A DNA stretch of 64,000 bases, taken from assembly GCF_039555335.1 (NCBI RefSeq), contig NC_092636.1:54367706-54431705 (forward strand), given 5' to 3'. Source of the stretch: Amphiura filiformis. Its lineage: Eukaryota > Echinodermata > Ophiuroidea > Amphilepidida > Amphiuridae. Under the pieces are notes generated by a model, which saw only the letters and a list, made by a program, of their open reading frames with translations, did not search any database and was not told where the DNA came from. The translations under genes and the position numbers were made by a program. Positions 22,901-30,894 of the stretch are shown here, piece after piece (the stretch's first letter is position 1; each line of letters starts with the position of its first letter).

Positions 22901-23508
22901 ATAAGGTTGACAAAGTACTGGTGATTTGTACAATGAATATCTTCATATAGGTTACCTTTGTCAAATGCCAGATGTGACTTTACATACAAGAAAGCCTAAA
23001 ATCTTCTTGTATTTTTATAATCGTATTTGGCGTTATGGTTTATTTATCTCCATTGTTTAATACTCATGGGCATTACCGTCAATCCGTCTTGAAATATAGG
23101 GACTGAATCGACCTGAATTGTCAAATTGTGGCTGAAAAGAACAAAAAAAATTTGTCATTTTGCCAAAAGATGGAGGGACATGCCCCTACTCCCCGGATTG
23201 ACGCCGATGCTCATGGGTTACCTTCGTATGATGTGAAATCTTCTTGTAGCCACATATCTAATTCCATGTAGTGTAGTTGAGTCACAAAATTCCTCCGCAT
23301 GTTCGCTGTAACTCTTCACCAATAATTCACCGGTTTCCTGTTGTTCAGTTGTACCTTGATTTTCACCATTATCATCCATTTCAATCACTGTTGAATGTCT
23401 CCTTGTTGGTTCTGATGGTACTTTTCGTCGAGATAAAATTCCTTCGTATGGAATGATGTTATTGTCTTCCGCTGGGGTGACTGAATTCGGAAGTATGTTT
23501 TCCGCCAT
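1788..23508 (-). CDS. DEG/ENaC (ASIC-like) cation channel, six exons, 3' end outside window
   Basis: This is a trimeric amiloride-type sodium channel of the plasma membrane. CDS pieces in order: 23508-23222, 22117-21553, 20838-20740, 3308-3161, 2951-2895, 1941-1788. All inner borders are GT-AG and the phases agree (2, 0, 0, 1, 1, 2). The roughly 436 residues contain the N-terminal gating motif LHGIRYV, TM1 (WLLLLLAMTVWLIYGMM), the FPVVTLCNYNQWR motif after TM1, a VAPGF palm/finger segment, the thumb motif LCQHEC..CGCRDYRYP, and CDCPVPCNSSYY. The last extracellular part, TM2 and the C-terminus are not seen and should lie left of the window. The intron 3309-20739 is about 17.4 kb and encloses two GT31 genes on the same strand. 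The ligand (acid, peptide or none) cannot be judged. DEG/ENaC membership is firm; the claim that exons 3 and 4 belong to one transcript rests on phase and domain order. Confidence 0.88.
2442..2850. mobile_element. MITE with about 20-bp inverted ends
   Basis: The left end TCAGTGTACTTCGGTTATAT reappears inverted at 2831-2850. The ends begin with CAGTG as in many Tc1-like elements. There is no coding capacity in the 409 bp. It sits in the intron between channel exons 5 and 6. Confidence 0.7.
2895..2951 (-). CDS. DEG/ENaC exon 5 (57-base micro-exon)
   Basis: The acceptor ctgtaatag and donor gtttgatg bracket 57 bases that begin and end in phase 1. The peptide GEVRVCSPRESYECITPAE supplies the C-x-x-x-x-x-Y-x-C step expected between the CGCRD and CDCPVPC blocks. 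The donor (gtttga) is weak. The call rests on phase fit and the two Cys residues. Confidence 0.7.
3161..3308 (-). CDS. DEG/ENaC exon 4 (thumb, Cys-rich)
   Basis: The acceptor gtctccag precedes GTTGAAAATC and the donor gtatgtaa follows CGCTATCCAG. The exon codes PWPFQSNCTNADLQYS, then VPLCQHECKINYVLRKCGCR and DYRYP. The spacing LCxxxC..CGC is the family signature of the thumb domain. Confidence 0.88.
3661..4002 (+). mobile_element. tRNA-derived SINE
   Basis: The first 75 bases are tRNA-like. A-box-like TGGCACACTGGTTAAGG is followed by B-box-like GGTCCCGGGTTCAATTCC at tRNA spacing. A body of about 250 bp without an ORF follows, ending in an A-run at about 3992-4002. RNA polymerase III transcription and LINE-assisted mobility are typical of such elements. 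The source LINE is not identified. Confidence 0.78.
4404..5520 (+). mobile_element. Mariner/Tc1-type element with dead transposase
   Basis: Inverted ends TACAGGGTGTAACAATAAAA at both sides (right end 5501-5520 inverted) are flush with TA. Inside, around 4830-4955, the plus strand reads LEERIFMVV..WSQAETIRL followed by FTAHFPNSRLPSRHTI and a stop. This resembles the helix-turn-helix region of invertebrate mariner-like transposases. The rest of the frame is destroyed. Confidence 0.72.
5521..7734. other. Intron sequence without recognised features
   Basis: This is AT-rich DNA inside the large channel intron. Short ORFs (for example 7009-7257) show no family motif, splice context or coding bias. 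No strong repeat structure was noticed apart from a small ATTGGYxxxxxRCCAAT hairpin-like pair near 7671-7710. Confidence 0.5.
7735..8622 (+). mobile_element. Mariner-type element with N-terminal transposase remnant
   Basis: The ends TACCGGGTGTCCCAAAAAAA (left) and the inverse of TACAAGGTGTCCCATAAAAA (right, 8603-8622) form imperfect terminal repeats followed inward by GGTTA(T/C)ATGTAG. At 8003 the plus strand opens with MADAVFYSDKQRIKLV and then a stop, as in the N-termini of related transposases. Later sequence is not readable as protein. Confidence 0.7.
8696..8724. repeat. (GATA)n microsatellite
   Basis: A short run of GATA repeats follows the second mariner-type element. Confidence 0.7.
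9054..9447. mobile_element. Harbinger-like MITE, TTA target duplication
   Basis: Imperfect inverted ends of about 35 bp read GGC(G/C)C(G/A)TGAAAGTC then (G/A)ATTCCGAGTTTATCGTCCC. They are flanked by TTA at 9051-9053 and 9448-9450. Length is 394 bp with no ORF. A 3-bp TTA duplication fits the PIF/Harbinger superfamily. Confidence 0.75.
9695..10402 (-). mobile_element. Penelope-like element fragment with GIY-YIG endonuclease remnant
   Basis: On the minus strand, from about 10215, three frames give FKPHKT-type linker sequence, then VETTADCMYEIPCLGCPKSY with IGET, the GIY-YIG nuclease start typical of Penelope-like retroelements. After a frameshift near 9940 comes IETNRKRRHMKESIMIRKRG, the usual C-terminal end. 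The reverse transcriptase is absent. Inverted arms (about 9733-9835 and 10228-10402) flank the fragment; the right arm repeats the 3' end. A T-run at 9696-9718 lies outside the left arm and may be a reverse-transcribed A-tail. Confidence 0.78.
10900..10955. mobile_element. 56-bp end-to-end remnant of the 60.8-kb palindromic repeat family
   Basis: Both ends read TAAGGGAT. The minus strand matches the left end of the element at 60803 (GGGTATGAACGTTTGGACxGTATTTATT) joined directly to the opposite end (CTCATTCCAGATCCCTTA). The interior is deleted. Confidence 0.65.
11331..11423. repeat. (ATACA)n microsatellite
   Basis: About 18 pentamer copies lie just 3' of the left GT31 gene. A shorter run of the same pentamer lies at the matching place beside the right GT31 gene, so the array predates their duplication. 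Confidence 0.9.
12472..14235. mobile_element. hAT-like 1,764-bp insertion in the left GT31 gene
   Basis: The ends are CAGAGAG (left) and, read inward from the right, CAGGGGATGAC, fitting the CAGRG ends of hAT elements. The 7-bp direct repeat CTATCAC borders it (12465-12471 and 14236-14242). Removing the element and one repeat restores the GT31 frame. No transposase is recognisable. Inside are a 130-bp hAT MITE and a repeated CTCTCCATACACA.ATGAACAAA segment near 12750 and 14098. Confidence 0.78.
13260..13389. mobile_element. 130-bp hAT MITE nested in the larger insertion
   Basis: Inverted ends CAGGGACAGGCGATTTGCGC and its inverse are followed by repeated AATTGCGCGGAA blocks. A perfect 8-bp target duplication ATCATAAC lies at 13252-13259 and 13390-13397. 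Eight bases is the hAT standard. Confidence 0.9.
15183..15450. repeat. Interspersed repeat in the 5' flank of the left GT31 gene
   Basis: A G- and C-run-rich segment (GGGGGGGGGAGGCTGAGCCCC, AAACCCCCCGGTTCCTAAGC) is bounded by similar words, GGCTTAGGA near 15203 and its inverse TCCTAAGCC near 15433. It is missing from the flank of the right copy, so it inserted after the duplication. Confidence 0.5.
16259..16308. repeat. (ATACA)n microsatellite
   Basis: A short, interrupted pentamer run lies 3' of the right GT31 gene, equivalent to the array at 11331-11423. Confidence 0.8.
16338..17583 (-). pseudogene. GT31 beta-1,3-galactosyltransferase-like gene, frameshifted by 7 bp
   Basis: This is the paralogue of the gene at 11434-14449, on the same strand. 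It starts with a signal anchor (AYRNFCFFVVCWSFISFVIT) and carries RRDAIRTTWG, VAYVFLLG, KIDSDV, WYVNISEYPYSVYPPYVNGP and EDVFMGM. Total length is 1,246 bases. Seven extra bases at about 16930-16936 make a TAGGTA-C-TAGGTA duplication, put a stop after KENFIDT, and shift the frame into the catalytic core. Without them the ORF is 413 codons with stop, close to 415 in the other copy. All GT31 motifs on both sides are intact, so the loss looks recent, or it is an assembly error. Confidence 0.85.
18550..18765. repeat. GAGTCC-type minisatellite
   Basis: There are dozens of irregular copies of the words GTCCGAGTC, GAGCCGAG and GGACTCGG. ORFs here in several frames are low-complexity Ser/Pro/Glu artefacts. 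Confidence 0.85.
18810..18996. repeat. GGGGGTCA-type short repeats and (GT)n
   Basis: Three spaced copies of A-run plus GGGGTCA(C/T)TGG-like units (18825-18900) resemble those at 63235-63345. A (GT)n run of about 13 copies follows at 18969-18996. Confidence 0.6.
20196..20262. repeat. GAGTCC-type minisatellite, second block
   Basis: It has the same words as the block at 18550-18765 and lies directly next to the left arm of the Penelope-like derivative at 20270. Confidence 0.8.
20270..20548. mobile_element. Non-autonomous Penelope-like derivative with inverted arms
   Basis: The left arm (GGTCAACCAGACA, CGACGTTGCGACTGAAACTT, ATGCAAATGACCT, GAGTACCGG) and its inverse on the right match the arms at 37734-38360. 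The inside shares CATAAAGGACATTCC-like sequence with the longer element but has no endonuclease frame. It sits in the large channel intron, about 200 bp 3' of exon 3. Confidence 0.72.
20740..20838 (-). CDS. DEG/ENaC exon 3 (palm strand)
   Basis: The 99-base exon has phase 0 at both ends, with acceptor ttcgtcag and donor gtaaataa. It codes 33 residues with LGFSVAPGFAFSV, matching the conserved GFxVAPG segment of ASIC/ENaC proteins. It joins in frame to exon 2 on one side and to VENLPWPFQSNCT of exon 4 on the other. Confidence 0.85.
21553..22117 (-). CDS. DEG/ENaC exon 2 (TM1, palm and finger)
   Basis: The acceptor ctcctcag precedes ATTCATGTGG and the donor follows GGGTTAAAG (gtacta). The 565 bases code TM1, the post-TM1 motif FPVVTLCNYNQWR, a run of conserved Cys (KCSWRTVESCGPENF, SGVCYSF), and the palm strand GLYLRLNVEQNEYT. 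Potential N-glycosylation sites include WNLT and ENFT. Confidence 0.9.
22311..22910. mobile_element. MITE with long inverted repeats
   Basis: Inner arms 22452-22508 and 22747-22803 are about 57 bp and roughly 90% complementary (TTAGTCTCC.C.GCAGCCAGTT..). Weaker outer arms extend toward both ends. GGTGCTATAA(A/G)GTTG appears in direct orientation near 22314 and 22893. A 67-codon minus ORF at 22304-22507 lies wholly in the element and is not called a gene. The element lies in channel intron 1. Confidence 0.72.
23222..23508 (-). CDS. DEG/ENaC exon 1 (cytoplasmic N-terminus)
   Basis: The start is the Met of MAENILPN at 23508. The exon codes 95 residues plus two bases and ends at CATACGAAG with donor gtaacc. 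It is acidic and polar, and then carries STTLHGIRYV, the His-Gly motif needed for channel gating in this family. The first bases of exon 2 complete an Arg codon and give RRFMWLLLLL without a break. Any upstream untranslated exon is not recognised. Confidence 0.85.
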
Positions 23509-23830
23509 TTTTAGTTGTTACTCCAAAAGGGTATTTTGAAATATATTACTGATCATAATGGTTACCGCTCAAATAAGTAGCCTTGTTCGTAAAGTATGGT
23601 TGCCATTGCATGTAAAACGGCATAATATTTTGATTGTTTCCAAAATCCAAGCGTCAGCTGTGCATTTCAATTTGTTTCATAATGTCAAATGTATGTCACT
23701 CGTGTTTGTAAGAATACACTATGAAGGCTAGCTAGCAGAAAAATCAATACATTTCTAATTTGTTCGTTTGTGCGCAAATTTGTCAATTTATAGCAATCCC
23801 AGAGATCAGCACTAGCTTTCAATTATAGGT

Positions 23831-24590
23831 CTGTCACACTACACCGGATAGGTCTTCCGTACAAGAAACGGATGGCATTTTAGTAAATCCGTTGTTGTTC
23901 GTCAATGATCGTTTTATGTTCTTTTTATGTCCTGCTATCATCCGCCAAATGCGTTTCGTGTTAGGTGATGTTCGTTAAGTCCGTCGGCAAGTTTGTGCAT
24001 GCACAAAACTTGAAACGGTGTGTACCGAATACACATGTTCGGTATTTATCCGATGTGTGTTCGTATGGTGCTGCATATTGCCGGAGTTTGTTCGCTCTCC
24101 TTTCGTTCATATTCGTTCTTTGTTCGTTGCACTCGGCCCGTGTTCGTTGCAAATACGTTCCTGTGAGGCCTTCACCACCGGATAGCATATTTTTGCATTC
24201 GGTGATGTACGTTGACCCAGACCGTGTTAGTGTCACACTACACCGGATCGGTCTTCCGTATAAGAAACGGATGGTATTTTAGCAAATCCGTTAGTGTTCG
24301 TCAGTGTTCGTTTTATGTTCTTCATATGTCCTGTTATTATCCGCCAAATGCGTTTCGTGTTAGGTGATGTTTGTTTAGTCCGTCGATTAATACGTTTCAA
24401 GTTTTGTGCATGCACAAAACTTGAAACGGAGTGTGCTCGAATACACATGTTCGGAAGTTGTCCGATGTGTGTTCGTACTGTTCTGTATATATACCCTGGG
24501 TTTGTTCGTTATTCTTTCGTTTATATACCGCGGGTGTTTGCAAGGTTTCGCAGGCGCTTGTGCCGGATGTAGGCCTATGGCGAACATGTG
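23831..24590. repeat. Two tandem copies of a roughly 400-bp unit
   Basis: GTCACACTACACCGGAT starts both copies (about 23831 and 24231). CGGATGG, CCGCCAAATGCGTTTCGTG and TTCGGT/TTCGGA..CCGATGTGTGTTCG follow in the same order. Each copy has a palindrome around TGTGCATGCACA; in copy 2 it is perfect over 36 bp (24393-24428). Overlapping ORFs on both strands are repeat artefacts. Confidence 0.8.
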
Positions 24591-25842
24591 CATCGATCAT
24601 GGGGGGGGGGGACTTTCTGAAGGGTGTGTGACGCAATATCATATTTCCCCCAGTACTTTAGAAAAAAGGGGGAAAGGAGAGAAAACAAGAAAAGAAAGTG
24701 AGAAAAATTGAAGAGAGAAGAGAAGAGAAAAAGTTAAATTGCACGTAATTTAGTAGTAGGCCTATGCATGTAAGTAGTATTGAGGGAGGGGCACTTTCTG
24801 AAGGGTAGAGGACGCAATATCAAATTCCTACCAGTTTTAGTGATTGACAAGAAAGAAAAAAGAAGAGAAAACATGGAAAAGGTTAAATTGTATACGTTAT
24901 TGAGTAGGCCCAGGATAGTAGTACTAGTAAGCCTAAGTATAGACCTGTGATTATTATAGACAGTGCTTAAATGTGGTTCCTTGGCTCAAAAGCCTGTGAA
25001 AATTACTGCCGGCCAGTCCATATGCAGGGCCCGTGATATTTTGTCACCAAAGTCGGTATTTAAGACGGACTTATAGGCCTATTCCTGACTTAAACATATC
25101 AATCCATGCATGCTTTACCTGAAATTACGAGTCTGAAGTCTTATATCTAAGTGTCAGTGGATCAGTGTAACATTTTAAATTTTGCTAATTCAAATCGGGC
25201 CTTCTTTGTTTTTTGTTTAAGGCAATAATAGTGTACAAATGATGCAATTTTCCAAATTTTCCATTTTTAAAACTAAATTTATACACAATAGGCCTAGGCC
25301 TAATAATGTAAATAGGCCCTACAGCCCCCATGCAAATGGCTTCAATTGGACCTTCATTTTCAAAAATGGACAAGTCTTCCTTTTTGTTTCTGCTATGGAC
25401 ATCCACGTGTTATTTTTAAAACAATTGTTTATATTATACAATAATGGTGAAAACTTTTTAATGGCTTCAATTAGGCTTTCGTTTCACCAATTTGCGGCTG
25501 TTTCAAACTAAAATAGTACCCAATAATAGTGCTTGATCCAAAAAATGACAAATGGCTTCAATTGGGCCTTCATTGTCCAAAGGTTTCTCACCTCTATTGC
25601 CCCCGGACGCTGGTTGCCCTGATATATCAGATTTGTAGACCTTTGGTACTTATTAGCCAATATTTGACCATTTTCGTCAAAATTTACCCCCTTAAAAGTT
25701 GTCTTTCCCCACTTTGTTCACCCTCTGAAAAAGTGCTTGCTACGTCACTGCCTCTAAGGGTCAAAACCCTCTCAAACACCCTCTCCTCCCCCACTTTTCT
25801 GATAGGGTGGACATCCCTGTTGGTGCCACATGCGACGGATTC

Positions 25843-26175
25843 GCCGGTCATTTGTCGGACGTTGAACGATTGAATATAAAACGCCTGCAGGATTATTAGC
25901 GGCCACAACGCATAGAGAGACGAACGGGAATCGGACCCCAAATCCGGAAATTTGTCGGACGTTGACCCCCAAATCCGGTCATTTGTCGGACGTTGAACGA
26001 TCGAAAATAAGACGCCTGCAGGATTATTAGCGGCCACAACGCATAGAGAAACGAACGGGAATCGGACCCCCAAATCCGGTCATTTGTCGGACGTTGAACG
26101 ATCGAAAATAAGACGCCTGCAGGATTATTAGCGGCCACAACGCATAGAGCGACGAACGGGAATCGGACCCAAAAT
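25843..26175. repeat. Three tandem copies of a roughly 105-125 bp unit
   Basis: The blocks CCGGTCATTTGTCGGACGTT, CGCCTGCAGGATTATTAGCG and GCCACAACGCATAGAG repeat at about 25848, 25976 and 26080. Minus ORFs here (with VAANNPAG and NDRIWG motifs) only reflect the repeat. Confidence 0.85.
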
Positions 26176-26280
26176 CCCACCGAATCTTCTGCCGGACTGG
26201 TGATTTTTCCACCGAATAAAATATTTTTGTATTCGGTGATGTACGTTGATCCAGTCCGTCGTAGTGTGACAGACCTATTA

Positions 26281-29200
26281 CGACATCATTCTCGTCTGCA
26301 TTTTGCTCAGCGTTGAAAATGAAGATACATGTTAGTACATGACTTATATACTGGGTGGAGCTTGGAACCATGGGATATCGTGAAATGTGACAAGAAATTT
26401 TAAGGTCTTCAAAATGTACGAGTTCGAGTTTGTAAGTATACCTAAATTATTTATCAAGTTCATCAAGGATGCTGAGAGTGACATTTGTTTATCAACTGAA
26501 ATTAGAAGTAAAAGTCTCACACGATTTACCGTACTAGATTAGAAATGATCTGTTGAGTAAAATTGAATTTTTTATTCAAACAATGTGACAATGACCCATT
26601 TGAGCTTGTTTTATTTTATTTGTTACATTCAAACGTTGATGGTGCGACCGAGATAATTTCTTCATAACTTCCTGTTAGTCTAAATATAAATTAACAACAA
26701 AAAGATAAACGTCTTACATGCCCTGAAACTAAAACAAGCATATCGAATTGTTATATTGTAACATGTACATGTACATGTACTATTAAAGAAAATACGGTGC
26801 ACAGAAGGTAAAGCCCCAAATCAATGTTTCGGGTAACAGAAAAATGTACTTGCGCTTGTTTCGGCAATATTTTTGAACAAAATCTTTATAGCAATTTTAC
26901 GCTGTAACTTCAAATTATGTATAAAAAGCGTATAAATCTTGTGCTTCAGTGGGGTATGTTGGCGTCTGGCGTGGTCTACCTGTAGCAATTATTATACTGT
27001 CGCCTTATCTGCTTCAGTGACACATTTGATCAAAATTGTTACCAACTTTATACCCAGTGTTGTTCATGCTTGTCACTATATATGCCATGCAACACCTACC
27101 TGCGGCTGAGACCATTACTCGTGCATAAGATTATGCCATTGTAAAAGACGTTTTGTTTATAACATCGTCGTTCCTTGTTATGCAAATGAGACAGTTTACG
27201 CTTCCGTAGCTTCTACACAGAGATTTCGGAACTATCTTTTTGTTATTTCCCTATTCCACGTGCATCAAGACCGTTTCTATACAGTTGAATGAGCATGGAA
27301 AGAATCTTCCGCACGACTATATAGTGCGAAGTAAATATCGTATTTGTATAGTCATGAAAGGAGTTATTCCCCAAGTTTTCATCATAATATTATGGATGAC
27401 AGATGACGATTTGACACTAATAATAATGGAACCGGTATATTAGTTAAGTTTTGTTTTGTTTTATTAAGCATATTCCACAAATGACATTAAATACGATAAA
27501 CCAGCTCAAAAGTACATCCATAGAGAATATGAAATACAATTACATAAGTCATATTAAACTGTTCGTATTCTAGTAAAATATTGAACATTCTGTCGAATAG
27601 ATGAATAGATGAATACTATTATGTGTATAAAGATGTTTATTGTATGAAGTGCATTCGGGGTTGTATTCACTCAATGTTTTGAATCAAAAGGTCAAAAGCA
27701 CCACTTAGAGATAACTGCAACTGTGCTTACGTATTTGTTCATTTATAAATTTCTCGAAATTCCTTTGAACTCTATCAATAGCCTTTGCTTGAAAAATGTA
27801 GCAACTAAACGTGTAACACCAGAACTGCGTGATATATTCAAAGGGATTTTGGGAAAGTACGAAACTATCTTAATGAATCAAAAGAATATTTTATGATTAA
27901 AAAGCCAGGTTTTGTTGCATTAAATAATGTTACCCATGATGCACTTCATCACAATACCCTGACATAACGGATGACAGATCTATGTATAAAAAGTCCAAAA
28001 AGACGTCCCTCAAATATTGAGGTGACACAGAATTACTTTACAATATACATTTTTGTAGGAAGTTTTTACATCATTACAACAATAAATATCTGTATGATTT
28101 TTAAAATATATCATACAAAACATGCTGATTAAAAATATATCCAAGCAATGAACGCATAAAAAATTGCTGGTAAATATGGTTACCATAGCTACTACTAAAC
28201 ACCATCACGCAGGCGCACAGCCATTGCCGCCATTGGTCCATTTGTAGAATGGATAAAACGCGTGTTGTGCCAAAAGGGTTCTTATGTTTGTTCGATGCCT
28301 ATATAATGTACAAGTATTGTCAACACTGATTAAAAGAAAGGGGGAAGCTTGATAGGGCTCATGTTGTTGCGATAAAAATCGCTGTGAAATTGGGTCGTTC
28401 ACAGACGCTATGGGGCAAGATGACTGGCGCTGACCTTAAACAATCTTAATCATCGATCTTTTTGTAAAAAAGAAGTAAATAGAAGTAAACGAGAATAGTC
28501 CGTTTTTAAGATACATTTTGGGACACCGTCTTGATAGGTTACAAGAAAGTTCTTCAGAGTTATTGCACATTTCAAGTGATGCAAACTAAATGTTAGAAAG
28601 TCTTAAACATGACTTTTGACCAAATTGTGGCATATTTTAACTAAATTCGGTATGCCTTACTTTAAGGGCATACCTATGTATGAACATTGGCCTATATTAA
28701 CAAATACACTTCTAGGTATTTTATTGTCTACAGTTCGGAGTCAACTTGGATTCTGAGAATATAAAATCAAATACAGAATGATACAAAATTAGAAGAAAAA
28801 AACCATTGCCGGAACGAAGAGGAATGATCATAAGCGTTACTACACGTAGTAATGTCAATGTGCAGAATCCTAAGTTACTATCTGAATTATATCAACTTAT
28901 TATCATCGGTAAAACCTTGTTTTTAAAGTACGATTGGTGTTGAAATTCATAACACATAACCTGCCTTATCTCGCGTGAAATATCGACAGTTACAATCTTG
29001 GGTGGATCATTAATTTGAAAGATATTACTTTTAATATCTTAAAAGTTCTTCACCAAAAAACAAAACAAAAACACATTGATTAAATCTTATGTAAATCTTC
29101 CAAATCTTGGCTATAAACTAAAGAAAGACATAAATAAGGTTATGGTTGGAGGAATTTTTCACTTGAAAAACGTGAAGCGGTTTAGTACGATTGTCAGCTT

Positions 29201-30890
29201 GAATTAAAAAAAAACTTTATGAAGCGTAGAAGTGGAGCCTTAGCAACTAATTTGATGATAGCGCTTATTGAGTTATAGATGGAACTAGTGTTGGCATGTA
29301 CATACTACAAAAGTCAATACGAAATATGTAATATATAATTGCAATAAACAAACAAGGATTTTTTTTATATGATTTAAATATATTTACATAAGGAATGGCG
29401 TCAAAATCCAACTACCGGTCGACCGCCGGCGCCCTGTTAGAATCGGCGATTCAGGACATGGTTTATACTGTTCGGAACAATAGTTCGCGGTTACACCAGC
29501 CGGTTAGCCAGTTGTCGACCGACGGTTGGGTTTTGAAGTCATCTCTAACAAATTTAAACAATAAAGAAACATTAATATAGCAATCTAAGGTTGAGCTTGT
29601 TAATTTGCACTATTCATTTATCTCGATGTTCGTATCATTATATGGATGATTGGTTAATTCAAGGCACTAATAAAATTGATTGTCTTTAGGGTTGTCTTCA
29701 AAACATTACCTAACGGCTGAATGATGATCACGGGTCACAACAATGTTACACTGCTCAGATGGATGGCTTAATCAGTGCTGTCTCATACTAGCTTTACCGC
29801 AAAATGCCTCAATTTTGCAACTATACAATGTATGGATCGAGGCAATGATAAAGATCGATGGACATCATGGTAGTGTTGTAAAGGCAGGTAATAATTTGAA
29901 TTTAGGAAAAGATTCGAATATTTTTGTGTCGATAGCTACCAAAATATGTGCCCCTGAGGATACAATTTAATTAATGTCATGACCGGCTTCAAATAAATGT
30001 TATTATCTTATGCTGAGGTTCTATCCGGGGTTCAATAGCCAGGTCTGTCTGTGCAGTAAGTATTGTTAGCCCTGTGGTGGAGGGTTTAAAGATACTGCCA
30101 AGGACAATATTCTCACTGAGATCGATTACACGGCTACCAATACTTCTAAAGCTAATGGTATTCTTACAGAATAAACATCTTATACCACTCTATTAACCAA
30201 CATAGCAGCATAGGAGAACCAACCAAATAGTTCCAAACAAACCCCATTGTTTCTGTCAATTGGAGTATTCATTTAGCTTTTCATTACAATTAGGTTACAA
30301 TAATTCAGTTACAATAAGGTTTGGTGTTTTTTTCGAGTTTCACGTCTTGGTGAAATCTAGTATTGAAATATACTGAATGTGATATCCATTGAAGGAGAGA
30401 TGACAACTCTGATGCTTAATCTTATGCAAATTAACAGAAGCATTAGCATGAAAACCTTCCGAATTACAGAATATCTTATAAGATTGTGAAATTATTATAT
30501 TATGAATACAAAATACAAACAAAACTTCTATCAACTGCATAACACATAATTATAACATTAACGACAGCATGTAGGATTATAGCAAATATATACAAATGTT
30601 ACATCATTGTGAATATTTAAAATTTGAAATAACAACAAACTCATTGTCATTAATTTAAGCTCGTCTAAAAACATACAATTTTTAGGTACCTACAAAATAA
30701 CACAGCTCTTATTTTTTGGTAATCTCATTCTATAGCATATTTAGCGTAATATACTATATCAATTTATTTGCTAGCAGCACCTTTTTAAAAGCGTCCACAA
30801 TATTGACTAAAGTGGACTTGTGATAAACAATAGGGGAAAGGGGTATACATTTTACACTGCGAAGTTATTAAATGCCTATCAATACTCAAT
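26281..30890. other. Gene-poor AT-rich stretch
   Basis: No recognised protein family, RNA or clear mobile element was seen. There is a short (ACATGT)n run near 26761-26780 and AT-rich low-complexity DNA. It lies between the DEG/ENaC gene (5' side) and the DR1-like array, so it may include the channel promoter, which I could not locate. Confidence 0.5.
29395..29580 (+). CDS. Unrecognised 61-codon ORF, possible exon
   Basis: I do not recognise this protein. It opens with MASKSNYRSTAGALLESAIQ in a local patch richer in G, C and CpG than the surrounding AT-rich DNA, which is why it is listed. The initiating context AAGGAATGG is acceptable. No signal peptide, membrane segment or Cys pattern is visible, and no clear donor site ends the patch. 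It may be a first exon, an old repeat, or chance. Confidence 0.18.
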   Translation: MASKSNYRSTAGALLESAIQDMVYTVRNNSSRLHQPVSQLSTDGWVLKSSLTNLNNKETLI

Positions 30891-30894
30891 ACAA

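Larger units (their letters stand above)
23826..26277. mobile_element. 2.45-kb inverted-end element with TTA duplications
   Basis: The ends TAGGTCTGTCACACTAC are exact inverted repeats, flanked by TTA (23823-23825 and 26278-26280). The inside is a patchwork of tandem blocks and shows no convincing transposase. The GCATTCGGTGATGTACGTTGA block occurs at about 24198 and again, as GTATTCGG..., near the right end, so subterminal repeats may be present. Superfamily is uncertain. The 3-bp TTA points toward Harbinger-type enzymes. Confidence 0.65.

Noticed and set aside
23961-24711. Dense frames on both strands with arginine-rich or cysteine-containing peptides
   Set aside because: All fall in the tandem 400-bp repeat of the TTA-flanked element.
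25684-26371. Several minus frames sharing VAANNPAG and NDRIWG
   Set aside because: They are repeated by the 105-125 bp tandem array, not a protein repeat under selection.
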